Shown here: piece by piece, positions 18,490-28,700 of the stretch | Numbering within the stretch: the stretch's first letter is position 1 | Layout of the letters: each line of letters begins with the position of its first letter | Assembly: GCA_039029315.1 (NCBI GenBank) | Contig: JBCCGK010000001.1 | Span: 1 to 64,000, forward strand | Direction: 5' to 3' | From: JBCCCJ01 sp039029315 | GTDB taxonomy: Bacteria; Bacteroidota; Bacteroidia; J057 | DNA: 64,000 bases | Made by a program: the position numbers and the translations under genes | Notes under the pieces: model-generated | The model's input: the letters and a program-made list of their open reading frames with translations, nothing else | Database searches by the model: none | Told to the model about the DNA's origin: nothing

Positions 18490-21400
18490 ATGCCCCAAGC
18501 ACCTGTCATATTTCTGGGATTTGCCAATGACCGGGTCGATCATGCGCGCTATCTGCGGAATCTTCCCAAAGAGTTAGATGGCATCCGCAAGGCCCTCTTT
18601 TTGGCAGAGCAAATGGGCTTGTGCGAGCTTGTGGTTCGCCCGAATCTGACAGTGGATCATATCATCAGTGTCTTTCAAGATCCGCGCTATCGGGATCGTA
18701 TTGCCATCTTTCACTATGGTGGACATGCACATGGCTACCAGCTCTTGTTGGAGACTCTGGACGACTCAAATCTCATCGGAGAGTCCGAAGGTCTGGTACC
18801 TTTTTTTGCCAGACAGAAGAGTTTGCAATTGGTCTTCCTCAATGGTTGTGCCTCCCGACCCCATGCCCTGGAACTGTTAAAGGCTGGCATCCCGGCAGTC
18901 ATTGGCACAGCAGAACCCATCAATGATCATGTGGCGACCCAATTGTCTGTCCGTTTTTACAAAGGATTGGGAAATGGGCTGCCATTGGAGCGTGCCTGGG
19001 CAGAAGCAGAAGATGAAGTCAAAATGAGCACCCGCAAAGGCTCCTATCGGGATCTGGTCTTTGATGTGAAACAATGGGAGAAGGATGGGGAGATCAACGG
19101 ACTTCCATGGGAATTGCACCTACGGGAAGGGGCCGAGGAGGTGAAGGGATGGAGTTTGCCTCTTGCGTGCGGCAATCACCTCTTTGGCTTAGACCTGCCA
19201 TCTGATATCAGGCTTCCCGAAGATCCTTTTCTGTTTTTTAAACGATACGAACGCAAAGATGCAGCTGTCTTTTTTGGCCGCTCTGCCTATATCCGGGAAC
19301 TCTATAACCGTGTAGCTGATCCCGAATCTCCTCCCCTGATCTTGTTATATGGTCAGTCAGGAGTGGGAAAATCTTCTCTTTTCGATTCAGGCTTGCGGCC
19401 TCGGCTGGAACATAAAGGCTATGCCGTGGTTTACATTCGTCGCCAGCCCGATGAGGGATTGCTGGGAGCATTGACACAAGCTTTGAGGAATGTACAGCAA
19501 GAGAGGATTTCTCAACAAGCATTGATGTCGGATTCCATTCCTGTCAAAGCGCTTCCCATCAGTCCGAACTTGCAGCAATTGTTGGATACGCTCAACCAAA
19601 GCGTGCAAGAACTGGAGGAGCAAGCCGATCCTCAATACCATCCCTATCTGGAGCAACTCAAAGCCATGCAGGCACACGGAGCAGGGATGCTGCAAGAATT
19701 GGAACAGACCAGCAGTGCCTACGAGGAGGTTCAACAGGCACGCCAGCGAAAAGCCGGCTTGCTGAAAGAGAAAGAAACGCTTCTCAGTCAGTGGCTTCAG
19801 ATAGAGGCACAGCTGGATCAGCCATTGGTGATCCTGTTGGATCAGGTCGAAGAGGTCTTTACCCGGCCTTCCAAAGATGTGGAGGAGCTGGATCGTTTTC
19901 TCTCACATTTGGAGCAGATCTTTGGCAATCCTGATCTTCAACCGGATGGACGGCTGATTTTGGCCTATCGCAAAGAATACCATCCAGAGATCGAAAAAGG
20001 ATGTAAGACACATGCCTTGCCACGCTCGCAGGTATTCCTCGAACGCCTCAAGCGGGAAGAACTGATCGAGGTAGTGGAAGGATTGAGTTCGACAAATCGG
20101 CTTCGAAATCGCTACCATCTCCGTGTGGAGGACCTCTTGGCTGGAGAGATTGCCGATGATTTGCTGGCAGATCGCGACTCTCCGGTTGCCCCTATCTTGC
20201 AGATTCTGATCACCAAAATGTGGAATCATGCCAAGGCCACGAATTCTGCCAATCCTGAATTTACCATAGACCTTTATCGCGATTTGAAAGATGAAGGCAT
20301 CCTGTTGGATGAATTTTTCCAGCAGCAAATTGACCAGGTGGCTCAACGCATGCCAGAAGCTGTGGAATCCGGCTGGCTGCTGGACTTGCTCAACGCCTAT
20401 ACGACCCCGTTGGGAACTGCTGACAGTCGTTCGCTGGAAAGTATGCGGGAATTTTATAATCATCGGCGGGAGGAACTGGAAGGACTGTTGCAGCAATGCA
20501 AAGATCTGTACCTCCTGTCAGATACAGGAAACAAGCTTCGACTGAGTCATGATACCCTGGCTCCTCTGGTGCAACGTGCCTTCCGGGAGTCGGATGCGCC
20601 AGGGCAGCGTGCTTCCCGTATTTTGGACAACAAATTGCTGGATTTTGATCCGAGAGATGCAAGCACAACCCTGGACCCGATGGACCTGGAACTGGTCGAG
20701 AAGGGAGAAAGGGGTATGCGGCATTGGGGGCTTCGAGAGCAGGATCTGGTGCGATTGAGTCGGATTCGGAGGGATCGGGAGAAGCGGAACCGAAACCTGT
20801 TGTGGGGAGCCTTTGTGCTTGGAATGCTTGCGATTGGGGGACTAGGCGTGTATTCAATCTTTCAAAAGCAGGAGGCCGATACCCAAAGAAATGAGGCAGT
20901 CGCCCAAAAGGAACTTGCTGTCAGCAATCGCAATGAAGCTGATCGACAAAGAGATCTGGCTGACAGCAATCGAAAGATAGCTGAAATAAATGAACAACTC
21001 GCTGACAGCAATCGCCTATTGGCAGAAACCGCTAAGGATTCTGCGATCTATCAGGAGACCATCGCTCGATCAGAGGCCCTGGTGAATCAATCCCGTCTGC
21101 TCCTTCGAGACAATGATCCGAATGCCCTGACCACTGCCATTCAGGCGCGGAAGACATTCTCCTCAGATCGGACACATGAGATGTTGCTTCGGGTGTATCA
21201 TCATAGTCCGGTGCCGCAGACCATCTTTGAGTCCTCCGCAGAACCTTCTTCCTTTGTGTCGGTACCGGATGGGAGTTCCTTTTATATAGGAGAACGCGTC
21301 GGTCCGAAAACACATCACGTTCATCAGGTGGATCGATCTGGAAGGCTGTTGACAAGCATGTCTGAACATTCTCTTGCGATCAACGATATCGATGTTTCTG

Positions 21401-22980
21401 ATACGCATGTGGCTTCTGTCGCTGAAGACAAGGCTTTGTTGATTTGGAGACGGAACAAGCCAGCCAACCCCCAGAGGATTCGTTTAGACGCATATGGTGT
21501 CGGGAAATTTGTTCGATTTCTGCCAGATGGAGATCGCGTTCTTGTCCAGGGGAATCGGAATTGGATGATGTATTCGATGCGGGAAAAACTGCTGGAGCCC
21601 TTCGATACCCTTGTCTCTGCTCCGACTGCTTTGGCCTTGGCGCCAGCCGGAGATATAGTTGTGCTGGGCTACCAGGATGGAACGATAGAGCTGCGAAACT
21701 TGGCGAACGGTCATCTTGTCCCATTCTCAGAACCCGTGAACCGCCAGGAAGGTCCGGTGAAGGAACTCAGCTTTTCCTCAGATGGAAGCAGAATTCTGGG
21801 TGTGTATGGGGACTTTGTCTGGATTCAGGATAGACACGGGAAACAGCTGAAAAAATGGAAGGCAGATCAACAGGCTGTGCAGACTGCTCGCTTCTTTGAG
21901 CAGGATCGATATGTAGCCACAGGAGGCACCAACAAAACGATTCAGATCCGTGATGCCCGGTCCGGCCTTCTGTTGTTGAACTTGAAAGGGCATCAGCAGG
22001 AAGTAACAGGAATAGAGGTCTCAGCAAATGGGGGGGTACTATATAGTTCCAGTAGCGATGGTACGATTCGGACTTGGCCATTGGAAAGGCGTCATCAGCC
22101 ACTGTTTACATTCACAAGAGAGCAGAAATCAGGGGCGGATTTGTGGGGAAAGAATGGAAAGCTGATCCTGGCAAGCCAGAATCGAATAGGGATATGGAAT
22201 GGGGAACATGCCTATCAGTCTTTGGGGGATATATCGGCAGACAAAGGCCTCTCTTTGCTGGCTGTGTCTACTGATCAGCAGAACCTGCTAGCCGTGGATC
22301 GACAGAAAACCCTCTATCTATGGAACAAATCAACTACAATTCCTCAAACGCTGTCGATGGGGAGCGAGAAACTTGATGCGGTCTATGACCTGGACATCAG
22401 TCGTCGTTGGATGGTCGTCGGTGCGAGACCAAAAGCCTTGGTATTCAGGGCAGGCGGGACCTTCCATCGGTCATTTACGCATGTTGAGCAAGGAAAGAAA
22501 AAGGTAGACGTTGTCGCGATTCATCCCAATGAACGGACCCTGATGACCCTTTCCACGCAAACCAAAACCCTCAGAATCTGGGACATTTCCAGTGGCAATA
22601 TGCAAGCAGAATTGTCTTTGTCCATGTCGATCCAGGACGCGATCATCTTGTCTGGAAATCAGGGGATATTGCTGGCTGGGGACAAGGATATCTATCGCTA
22701 TCGTGTGGGGACATCCTCTTTGACCCCCTTGAATATGACGCATAATGGCGCTGTACAAGCCTTGGATGTGTCTCCGGATGGGAAATATCTCCTTTCTGCC
22801 TCGGGGAATGATTGGTATCTCTGGAACCTGACAACTAAAACCAAACTCTATCAGCATTCAGCCCATAGCAAGACAATCCGGGATGTGGTCTTCTCGCCAG
22901 ATGGATCATACATCCTTTCAACCTCCGGGGATCAGACTGTCAGACGTTGGCTCATTGGTCTTGGTGAGATCCTGAAGTGA
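18490..22980 (+). CDS. CHAT protease-STAND ATPase-transmembrane-WD40 protein
   Basis: A 1496-residue multidomain protein. Residues 1-190 form a CHAT (caspase-like) domain with His79 in FHYGGHAHG and Cys120 in LVFLNGCAS. Residues about 255-700 are a STAND-type ATPase of the nSTAND1 kind: Walker A GQSGVGKSS at 288-296, Walker B LVILLDQVEEVF at 445-456, and a helical insert between. A single membrane helix lies at about 769-790 (LLWGAFVLGMLAIGGLGVY), preceded by an Arg/Lys-rich stretch (RIRRDREKRNR), so the N-terminal part should be cytosolic. A repeated coiled-coil stretch follows (about 790-850, DSNR units), then about 590 residues of WD40 blades predicted to be outside the cytosol. Family knowledge suggests a signal-sensing switch that assembles and activates a protease; target and trigger are unknown. 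Confidence 0.92.
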   Translation: MPQAPVIFLGFANDRVDHARYLRNLPKELDGIRKALFLAEQMGLCELVVRPNLTVDHIISVFQDPRYRDRIAIFHYGGHAHGYQLLLETLDDSNLIGESEGLVPFFARQKSLQLVFLNGCASRPHALELLKAGIPAVIGTAEPINDHVATQLSVRFYKGLGNGLPLERAWAEAEDEVKMSTRKGSYRDLVFDVKQWEKDGEINGLPWELHLREGAEEVKGWSLPLACGNHLFGLDLPSDIRLPEDPFLFFKRYERKDAAVFFGRSAYIRELYNRVADPESPPLILLYGQSGVGKSSLFDSGLRPRLEHKGYAVVYIRRQPDEGLLGALTQALRNVQQERISQQALMSDSIPVKALPISPNLQQLLDTLNQSVQELEEQADPQYHPYLEQLKAMQAHGAGMLQELEQTSSAYEEVQQARQRKAGLLKEKETLLSQWLQIEAQLDQPLVILLDQVEEVFTRPSKDVEELDRFLSHLEQIFGNPDLQPDGRLILAYRKEYHPEIEKGCKTHALPRSQVFLERLKREELIEVVEGLSSTNRLRNRYHLRVEDLLAGEIADDLLADRDSPVAPILQILITKMWNHAKATNSANPEFTIDLYRDLKDEGILLDEFFQQQIDQVAQRMPEAVESGWLLDLLNAYTTPLGTADSRSLESMREFYNHRREELEGLLQQCKDLYLLSDTGNKLRLSHDTLAPLVQRAFRESDAPGQRASRILDNKLLDFDPRDASTTLDPMDLELVEKGERGMRHWGLREQDLVRLSRIRRDREKRNRNLLWGAFVLGMLAIGGLGVYSIFQKQEADTQRNEAVAQKELAVSNRNEADRQRDLADSNRKIAEINEQLADSNRLLAETAKDSAIYQETIARSEALVNQSRLLLRDNDPNALTTAIQARKTFSSDRTHEMLLRVYHHSPVPQTIFESSAEPSSFVSVPDGSSFYIGERVGPKTHHVHQVDRSGRLLTSMSEHSLAINDIDVSDTHVASVAEDKALLIWRRNKPANPQRIRLDAYGVGKFVRFLPDGDRVLVQGNRNWMMYSMREKLLEPFDTLVSAPTALALAPAGDIVVLGYQDGTIELRNLANGHLVPFSEPVNRQEGPVKELSFSSDGSRILGVYGDFVWIQDRHGKQLKKWKADQQAVQTARFFEQDRYVATGGTNKTIQIRDARSGLLLLNLKGHQQEVTGIEVSANGGVLYSSSSDGTIRTWPLERRHQPLFTFTREQKSGADLWGKNGKLILASQNRIGIWNGEHAYQSLGDISADKGLSLLAVSTDQQNLLAVDRQKTLYLWNKSTTIPQTLSMGSEKLDAVYDLDISRRWMVVGARPKALVFRAGGTFHRSFTHVEQGKKKVDVVAIHPNERTLMTLSTQTKTLRIWDISSGNMQAELSLSMSIQDAIILSGNQGILLAGDKDIYRYRVGTSSLTPLNMTHNGAVQALDVSPDGKYLLSASGNDWYLWNLTTKTKLYQHSAHSKTIRDVVFSPDGSYILSTSGDQTVRRWLIGLGEILK

Positions 22981-23185
22981 GAGGCAATCGAAAGGAGATA
23001 AGGCCAGGGGGAGAGCAAAGAATGGACAGGCATTGGTATGCTACCCACAAATTTATAGTCTGAATGAGCACACTTACTCTCTGTTCAAATTTGCAAACAG
23101 ACGCGCAATTCCTGGGGCCGGAAAGCTTCCAACTGCTTATGGAGTTGGCATTCACCTACCCAAGGGAAACAATGAGCAAAAAACA

Positions 23186-24688
23186 TCATTTTTCTACAAA
23201 TAACGTCCAGGCCTCAACATAATCATCTTCATTTATCCGAAAAATAATGCCTGTTTCTCTGTAGAAATACAATTTGCTTCGCCCAGCTCTTCTTACAAGG
23301 GCAGGTGCTCCATAGGCTTCCAGAACATCGTCTCGATAAGCACCAATACTGATTTCTCCGACACTTTCACCTTCATAGTCTGTCTTGCAGGTCTGAAAAA
23401 ACCAGTTTTTGTCATCCATTGGCAACGATTCATCTTCTCCCTTGTCATGCTGCAAGACCCAGGAATAGTTCTCCGCATCATGTACATGAATTGTCAACTT
23501 GTCCGTTACCACTACCGAATGACGGGCCGGAATGTCTGTCCCTCCATACAAAAAGTTATTGGCCACATCCTCTGCAGTCTCCTCTCCAATTGCTTCATCC
23601 TCCCAGAACTGGTTTTCTTCTTCTGTAGGAACCGCTTCCCCTCTATTGCGTTTGACCAGTTCCTGAACAGAAGCATCCTCCATATTCGCTGCTGCCGAAA
23701 AAGCTTCCTCGGATTGAGCGTTATCCCCACTTTTGGCATAGGCAATACCCAATGCGATGAGTGCACTGCCTTCAGTGCGAAGGCTGCCTTGTTGATTAGC
23801 AAGCTTCTTTGCCTCTTGTGCATGGGAGATCGCGTCAGAATAATTGCTGAGTAGGCTCTGTGCGCAGGAAAGATTGACATAGGCGATGGCATATTCAGGA
23901 TCTCTACGGATGGCTTCTTTGAAGTCTTCAGTTGCAGCCATCAACAATTTCTCTCGTTCTTCTTTCGCCCCTTTGGTGGCTGCCTGAAAGGCCAAATCCA
24001 AAACGAAAGGATAGACATATTCCAATTCTCCGATACCAAAGAGTTCTATGGCTTGCAGGGCCTTGCTAACCCCTGCATTGCTATAGATCTCCCGACTGGG
24101 AAATCTCGCCTTGATTTTGTCATAGTACATGCTGGAATAACTGTATTTGCCCACAATCGCAAAGTAGTTCGCCATGTCAAAAAGCGGGATATACCCATCT
24201 AGTTCAGTTCGGGCTTCAGATGCCCAGGCCTTGTAAGTCTCCATTGGTCTGCTCTCTTGTAGATCGGGGAAGGCTGCATACAAGGCTGTCCAGCTCTGCT
24301 CTACCTCCTTTGCCAATGGATCGAAGCTAGCCATATATCCATAAAAAACACTTTCGATATACTGTTCTTTGCCTTCGGTTTCTGTATACATGGCGGCGAT
24401 CTCCTGACTGAGCAGGCTGGCAAGGGCGTTTGTAGAGTTTCCGTTAGGGGCATTCTTGCAAATCTCCAGGGCTCGTTTGTCAAGCTGAATGAAATGTTTG
24501 CTTTTATCTGCCAGGGTAGGTCTGCTGAGACCAGTACTCAGTTCAATGGTGGGTTTTTCCTGACTAAGCTGACCACTGGCATAAAAAAGTTCATGAGCGA
24601 TTTGCTGAGGGGTAAATTCCTGTGCAGTGAGCGCGTTTGAAAAAGATAGTAGGTAAAGGAACAGAGAGGTGGTGAGTAAGAAGTTCAT
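23186..24688 (-). CDS. Secreted TPR-repeat protein
   Basis: A 500-residue protein with a signal peptide (FLLTTSLFLYLLSFSNALTAQ). The middle (about 215-350) has helical repeats of the TPR kind (AIAYVNLSCAQSLLSNYSDAISHA and SALIALGIAYAKSGDNAQSEEAFSAA). The last 100 residues form a separate domain with EISIGAYRDDVLEAYGAPALV, a 'G-x-x-x-x-x-V-x-x-x-Y-G-x-P' pattern like that of small BamE/SmpA-type or related periplasmic folds. It is probably a periplasmic protein-binding scaffold. It converges on the CHAT-STAND-WD40 gene. A functional link to the caspase block is suggested only by position. Confidence 0.8.
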   Translation of the reverse strand: MNFLLTTSLFLYLLSFSNALTAQEFTPQQIAHELFYASGQLSQEKPTIELSTGLSRPTLADKSKHFIQLDKRALEICKNAPNGNSTNALASLLSQEIAAMYTETEGKEQYIESVFYGYMASFDPLAKEVEQSWTALYAAFPDLQESRPMETYKAWASEARTELDGYIPLFDMANYFAIVGKYSYSSMYYDKIKARFPSREIYSNAGVSKALQAIELFGIGELEYVYPFVLDLAFQAATKGAKEEREKLLMAATEDFKEAIRRDPEYAIAYVNLSCAQSLLSNYSDAISHAQEAKKLANQQGSLRTEGSALIALGIAYAKSGDNAQSEEAFSAAANMEDASVQELVKRNRGEAVPTEEENQFWEDEAIGEETAEDVANNFLYGGTDIPARHSVVVTDKLTIHVHDAENYSWVLQHDKGEDESLPMDDKNWFFQTCKTDYEGESVGEISIGAYRDDVLEAYGAPALVRRAGRSKLYFYRETGIIFRINEDDYVEAWTLFVEK

Positions 24689-25747
24689 ACAATCGTAGTT
24701 GGTGATGATGGCAGGTATGAATAAATGTCTATAGAATCGTATGAAAACAAATATTTATTCAGCAAAAGGAAGATATTTCCTGAACATCTTGTAGATACGA
24801 ATTCTAGTTAAGGGTGAGAAACCCTATCCCAACAATGGATGTATAGGAGTGAGTGGTAGGAAAATGATAGAAGTAAAGGTAGAAAAATATTTACTTTTTT
24901 GGAACTATTTCTGTCGCCCTGTTTCAAGTCGAAAGTGTTGGAGAAAAGATCGAACAGCATATGATCCTTGTCAAATGTCGACAGTGAGCCATCTTTGGGA
25001 TTGGGATCAGCTTAGCGATTTCCCTCGCCTTGGCAAAATTACGTCTGAAAGAGGGGACATGACCAAAGCGATCCTGGAAAGATGTCTGGGAGAGAAAAAT
25101 CCTTTGCGCAAAGAGGAAATTCTGGTGTGAAACAGCTTGGCTCTTGAAAAAAGTGTTGGGCGATGAGAGGCCTTGAGTTGCGAATTCGGATAAGAAAATC
25201 TGTCCAACTCTCTCAATTGCACCCTATTGGTCAGATCTGCTCAGTCAGGTGAGATGAGAGAGAGGATGATGGATGAAGATGGCCACCCCCTCTCGCAGCC
25301 TTGTGCAAGCCAGAAAAATGAAAAAAAATGACGACAAGGATCATCCCTCTCCTCTTGGAAATCCTTCGAAGATCTTGGATCTTTAGAGGATTTTATTTTT
25401 TTCTTTGAAGGTTCCGGGCTGGAATATCTGTGAAATGGATTGAATCATTTCGACTAAAACAAAGTCTGAAAAAGGCTCTCAAATTCTCAGAGACTGTTTT
25501 GATATCTGTGCTGAGAATCTTTATGGAGGATTTTTTTCTCAAGCAAGGCTCTTATTTGTTCTCATCGTGCTGCTATGAGAGCAAAAAAGCTGTAGGAGGA
25601 GGAAAAAAGATGCAGGCAAAAAATAAGTGACAGATTTTCAAACAGTCTCTCCGAACGATAAACAACCCTATTTGAACGATCCCTGTCCCCTGATTGGGAG
25701 ATATTTTTTTTTCTTACTTACCTAACTCTCAACTTACTACTAATACT
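24689..25747. other. Gene-poor kilobase before the five-domain carbohydrate-binding protein
   Basis: About 1060 bases without a convincing gene. Open frames at 24849-25130 (+), 25007-25222 (-) and 25430-25630 (+) have no signal peptide, repeats or family motif and are probably chance. The region must contain promoters for the leftward TPR gene and the rightward secreted protein, and holds a terminator-like hairpin at 25359-25405. Confidence 0.5.
25359..25405 (+). terminator. Orphan terminator-like hairpin
   Basis: AAATCCT at 25359-25365 pairs with AGGATTT at 25387-25393, with an inner stem AAGATC/GATCTT around a TTG loop, followed at once by a T-rich run (TTTATTTTTTTC). This is a good plus-strand intrinsic terminator, yet no clear plus-strand gene precedes it. 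It may end a small transcript, or act as a leader attenuator for the gene starting at 25748. Confidence 0.5.
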
Positions 25748-28700
25748 ATGAATAGGAGGTCTTCCCATTGTATTCGATACGCCTTGAGGAGTGTCGTTTT
25801 TTTTGTGAGTATGCTCACCGTTTGTGTCCTCCAGGCACAAAGCCCCATGTACGTTAGCCATTGGACAAGTTCAGCTGATCCTGATCTCAGCACAGGCACT
25901 GCAGGCTCTGTCTCTACCATCACCATTGACACGGCTTGCAGTCAGGTGAAAATTGAGATTACAGATCCTACCAATGCACCCCTTCCCCCATTTAATGCCT
26001 ATACAGTGAATCCAGAGGATAGTATGGGGGCCGACATCACAGATTTGTCTGGAAATATGCGCATCTATGCGCGTGCAAGGAGTGTCGATACGGTGAAATT
26101 GGCGATGCTGTTGCGATCAGGGGGCGGCACAAGTTCTGAAAGAACAGACAGGGTGGAGGTCACCGTGCCAGGTGATAGTACTTCATGGTCTGAGTTTGAG
26201 TTTGTGTTTGATGCGAGCAATCTTGGAGGATTTGACTCCACGGATTTTCGGGACATTTGGGTGTATTTGGATAGAGGAACTAACAACTTTGCAGGCAATG
26301 AATTTTATCTGGATTACGTCGCTATTGGAGCCGCACCCGATATGAGTAGTTTTTCTAGCTGTCCTGCTTCTCCTCCTCCTTCCACTGCTCCACTCTACAG
26401 CCTCCATTGGGCCTCCGGAGGAGACCCAACGTTTACTGGAACTTCTGTGGTCAATACCCTGACCCAGACGATAGACCCGGGATGTAGTCAGATTGGTCTG
26501 ACCGTCAATGATACGGCAGGCAATCCATTGAATGCCTTTGCTCCCTTCATCATCAATCCCGAAGATGCAGGCGGAGCAGATATTGTCGATATGTCCAACA
26601 ATATGCGTGTCTATGCACGAGTCAGAAGCCGAGACAGTATCATGTTTGGTATGTTATTACGATCAGGAGATGGAACCCCTGCGAATCGATCTACCCTCCA
26701 ACAACAATTGGTGCCAGGAGATACTGCCAATTGGAGCTCGCTGGTATTTGTGGTAGACGCCAGCAATATCGGGGGATTTGATTCCACGGATATGAGAGAT
26801 GTCTGGTTCTTCCTGGATCGAGGAACAGAGAACTTTGCCGGGAATGAGGTCTATATTGATTATATCAGTTTGGGAGCTGCGCCAGATACTTCTCTCTTAT
26901 CGATTTGCCCCGGCATGATGCCTCCACCTCCTCCGGATTCGGTGGATCTCACCTATTTTGTTCACTGGGATAGTGGCAGTGATCCAACATTTACCGGAAG
27001 TTCAGTCCTCGCCACTTCTGTGCAGACCATTGATACGGTTTGTAGCCAATTGGGAATTACCGTTACAGATCCAGATTCCACGCCACTCAATGCATTTGCC
27101 CCTTTGATTCTCAATCCAAGAGATTCTTCAGGCGCAGAGATTACAGATATCACTGGTAATCTGAGTTTTCATGTGCGCGTCAGAAGCAAAGCCCCTGTGA
27201 TGTTGGGGTTCATTGCACGAGCTGCCGATGGAACGTCTGCCTTTCGGTCCACCCTACAAGAGCAATTGGTGCCAGGAGATTCTGCCAGTTGGACGATGCT
27301 AAGTTTTGATATTGATTCAACCAATATAGGAGGCTTTGATCCAGCGGACTTACGAGATCTTTGGTTCTACCTCGATCGAGGAACGGAGAATTTTGCAGGC
27401 AATGAATTCTATTTTGATTATATCTCCATTGGAGATGCGCCCGATACATCACTCAACTCTATATGTTTTCCAGATACAATGGGAGGGAATGACACCTTGC
27501 CTCCTGTACAGTATACCCATCATTGGAATGAGGGTAGTGATCCAATCTTCACTGGCGCCTCAGCAGCGACGCTTTCCCAGACACTTGATTCTACTTGTAG
27601 CCAACTAGCGATATCTGTAACGGATACGGCTGCCAATCCTTTGTTGGAATTTCAGCCCCTCATCCTCAACCCTCTGGATTCTGCCGGATTTGATATTGTA
27701 GATATCTCCGGGAGTGTGGAATTCCATGTTCGGGTGCGAAGTCGGGATTCTGTGATGCTTGGATTTCTGGCGCGCTCAGGAGATGGCACAGCCCCTAACA
27801 GATCTATTGCCCAGGAGCAATTGGTGCCAGGAGATACCATGAACTGGACAGAGTTGACCTTTGTCCTGGACACATCTTTGGGAGGATTTGACTCTACCAA
27901 CTTAAGAGATATCTGGTTCAATTTGGACCGAGGCGCATTGAACTTTGCAGGCAATGAATTCTACTTTGATTATGTAGCCATTGGGGAAAAGCCAGATCCG
28001 GCTGACAATTCTCCCTGTTCGCTTTTCCCAGCCGTTAAGTTTCCTTATGTGCTTCATTGGGCAGATACGCTGGATGGCGTGTTCACGGGTTCCGGCGCTG
28101 CGCAACTGACTCAGTCGGTAGATACTGCCTGTAGTCAACTGCAGGTAACTGTTACTGATCCGGTAGGTGATCCACACGGAGCCTTCAAGCCACTGATCGT
28201 CAACCCCAAAGATGAATTTGGGAATGATATCAGAGATCTATCCGGACAAATGACCTTTTATACACGGGTTCGATCTGCGGCCCCGCTTGATTTGGGAATG
28301 ATCCTGAGAGCAGGAGATGGAACCTCGGCCTTCAGATCAGAGGTCGTGGTTCAATCAGTTCCCGGAGATTTGACAACATGGACAGACCTGACCTATACCT
28401 TTACAGGAGCAGATTATGGCGGCTTTGACTCAACAGATATGCGGGATTTTTGGTTCTATTTGAATCGGGAAGAGGCCAATTTCCCCGGCAATGAATTCTA
28501 TTTTGATTATGTATCCATTGGTAGTCGCCCCGATAGCATGATGGATTCTGAGTGTGTGGAAACGGTAGGAATTGAGCCCTTACAACCCATTCAGGCATTG
28601 TCTATCTACCCCAACCCAAGTCAGGGACAGAATGCAGCAACGTTGAAATTCCAGACAGAGGAAGCGGGAGAATACACTGTGCGGGTATTTGATGTCCAAG

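Noticed and set aside
19903..20496. 197-codon minus-strand frame inside the STAND region
   Set aside because: Shadow of the CHAT-STAND gene; no family features.
10745..24688. A classical restriction or CRISPR defence island around the caspase block
   Set aside because: No nuclease, methyltransferase, Cas protein or repeat array is visible in the window, and two of the caspases carry export signals.
24849..25130. 93-codon plus-strand frame in the gene-poor region
   Set aside because: No signal, family pattern or amino acid composition of a real protein is visible; kept only as a possible transcript before the orphan terminator.
25007..25222. 71-codon minus-strand frame
   Set aside because: Overlaps the plus-strand frame, with basic, low-information sequence; likely chance.
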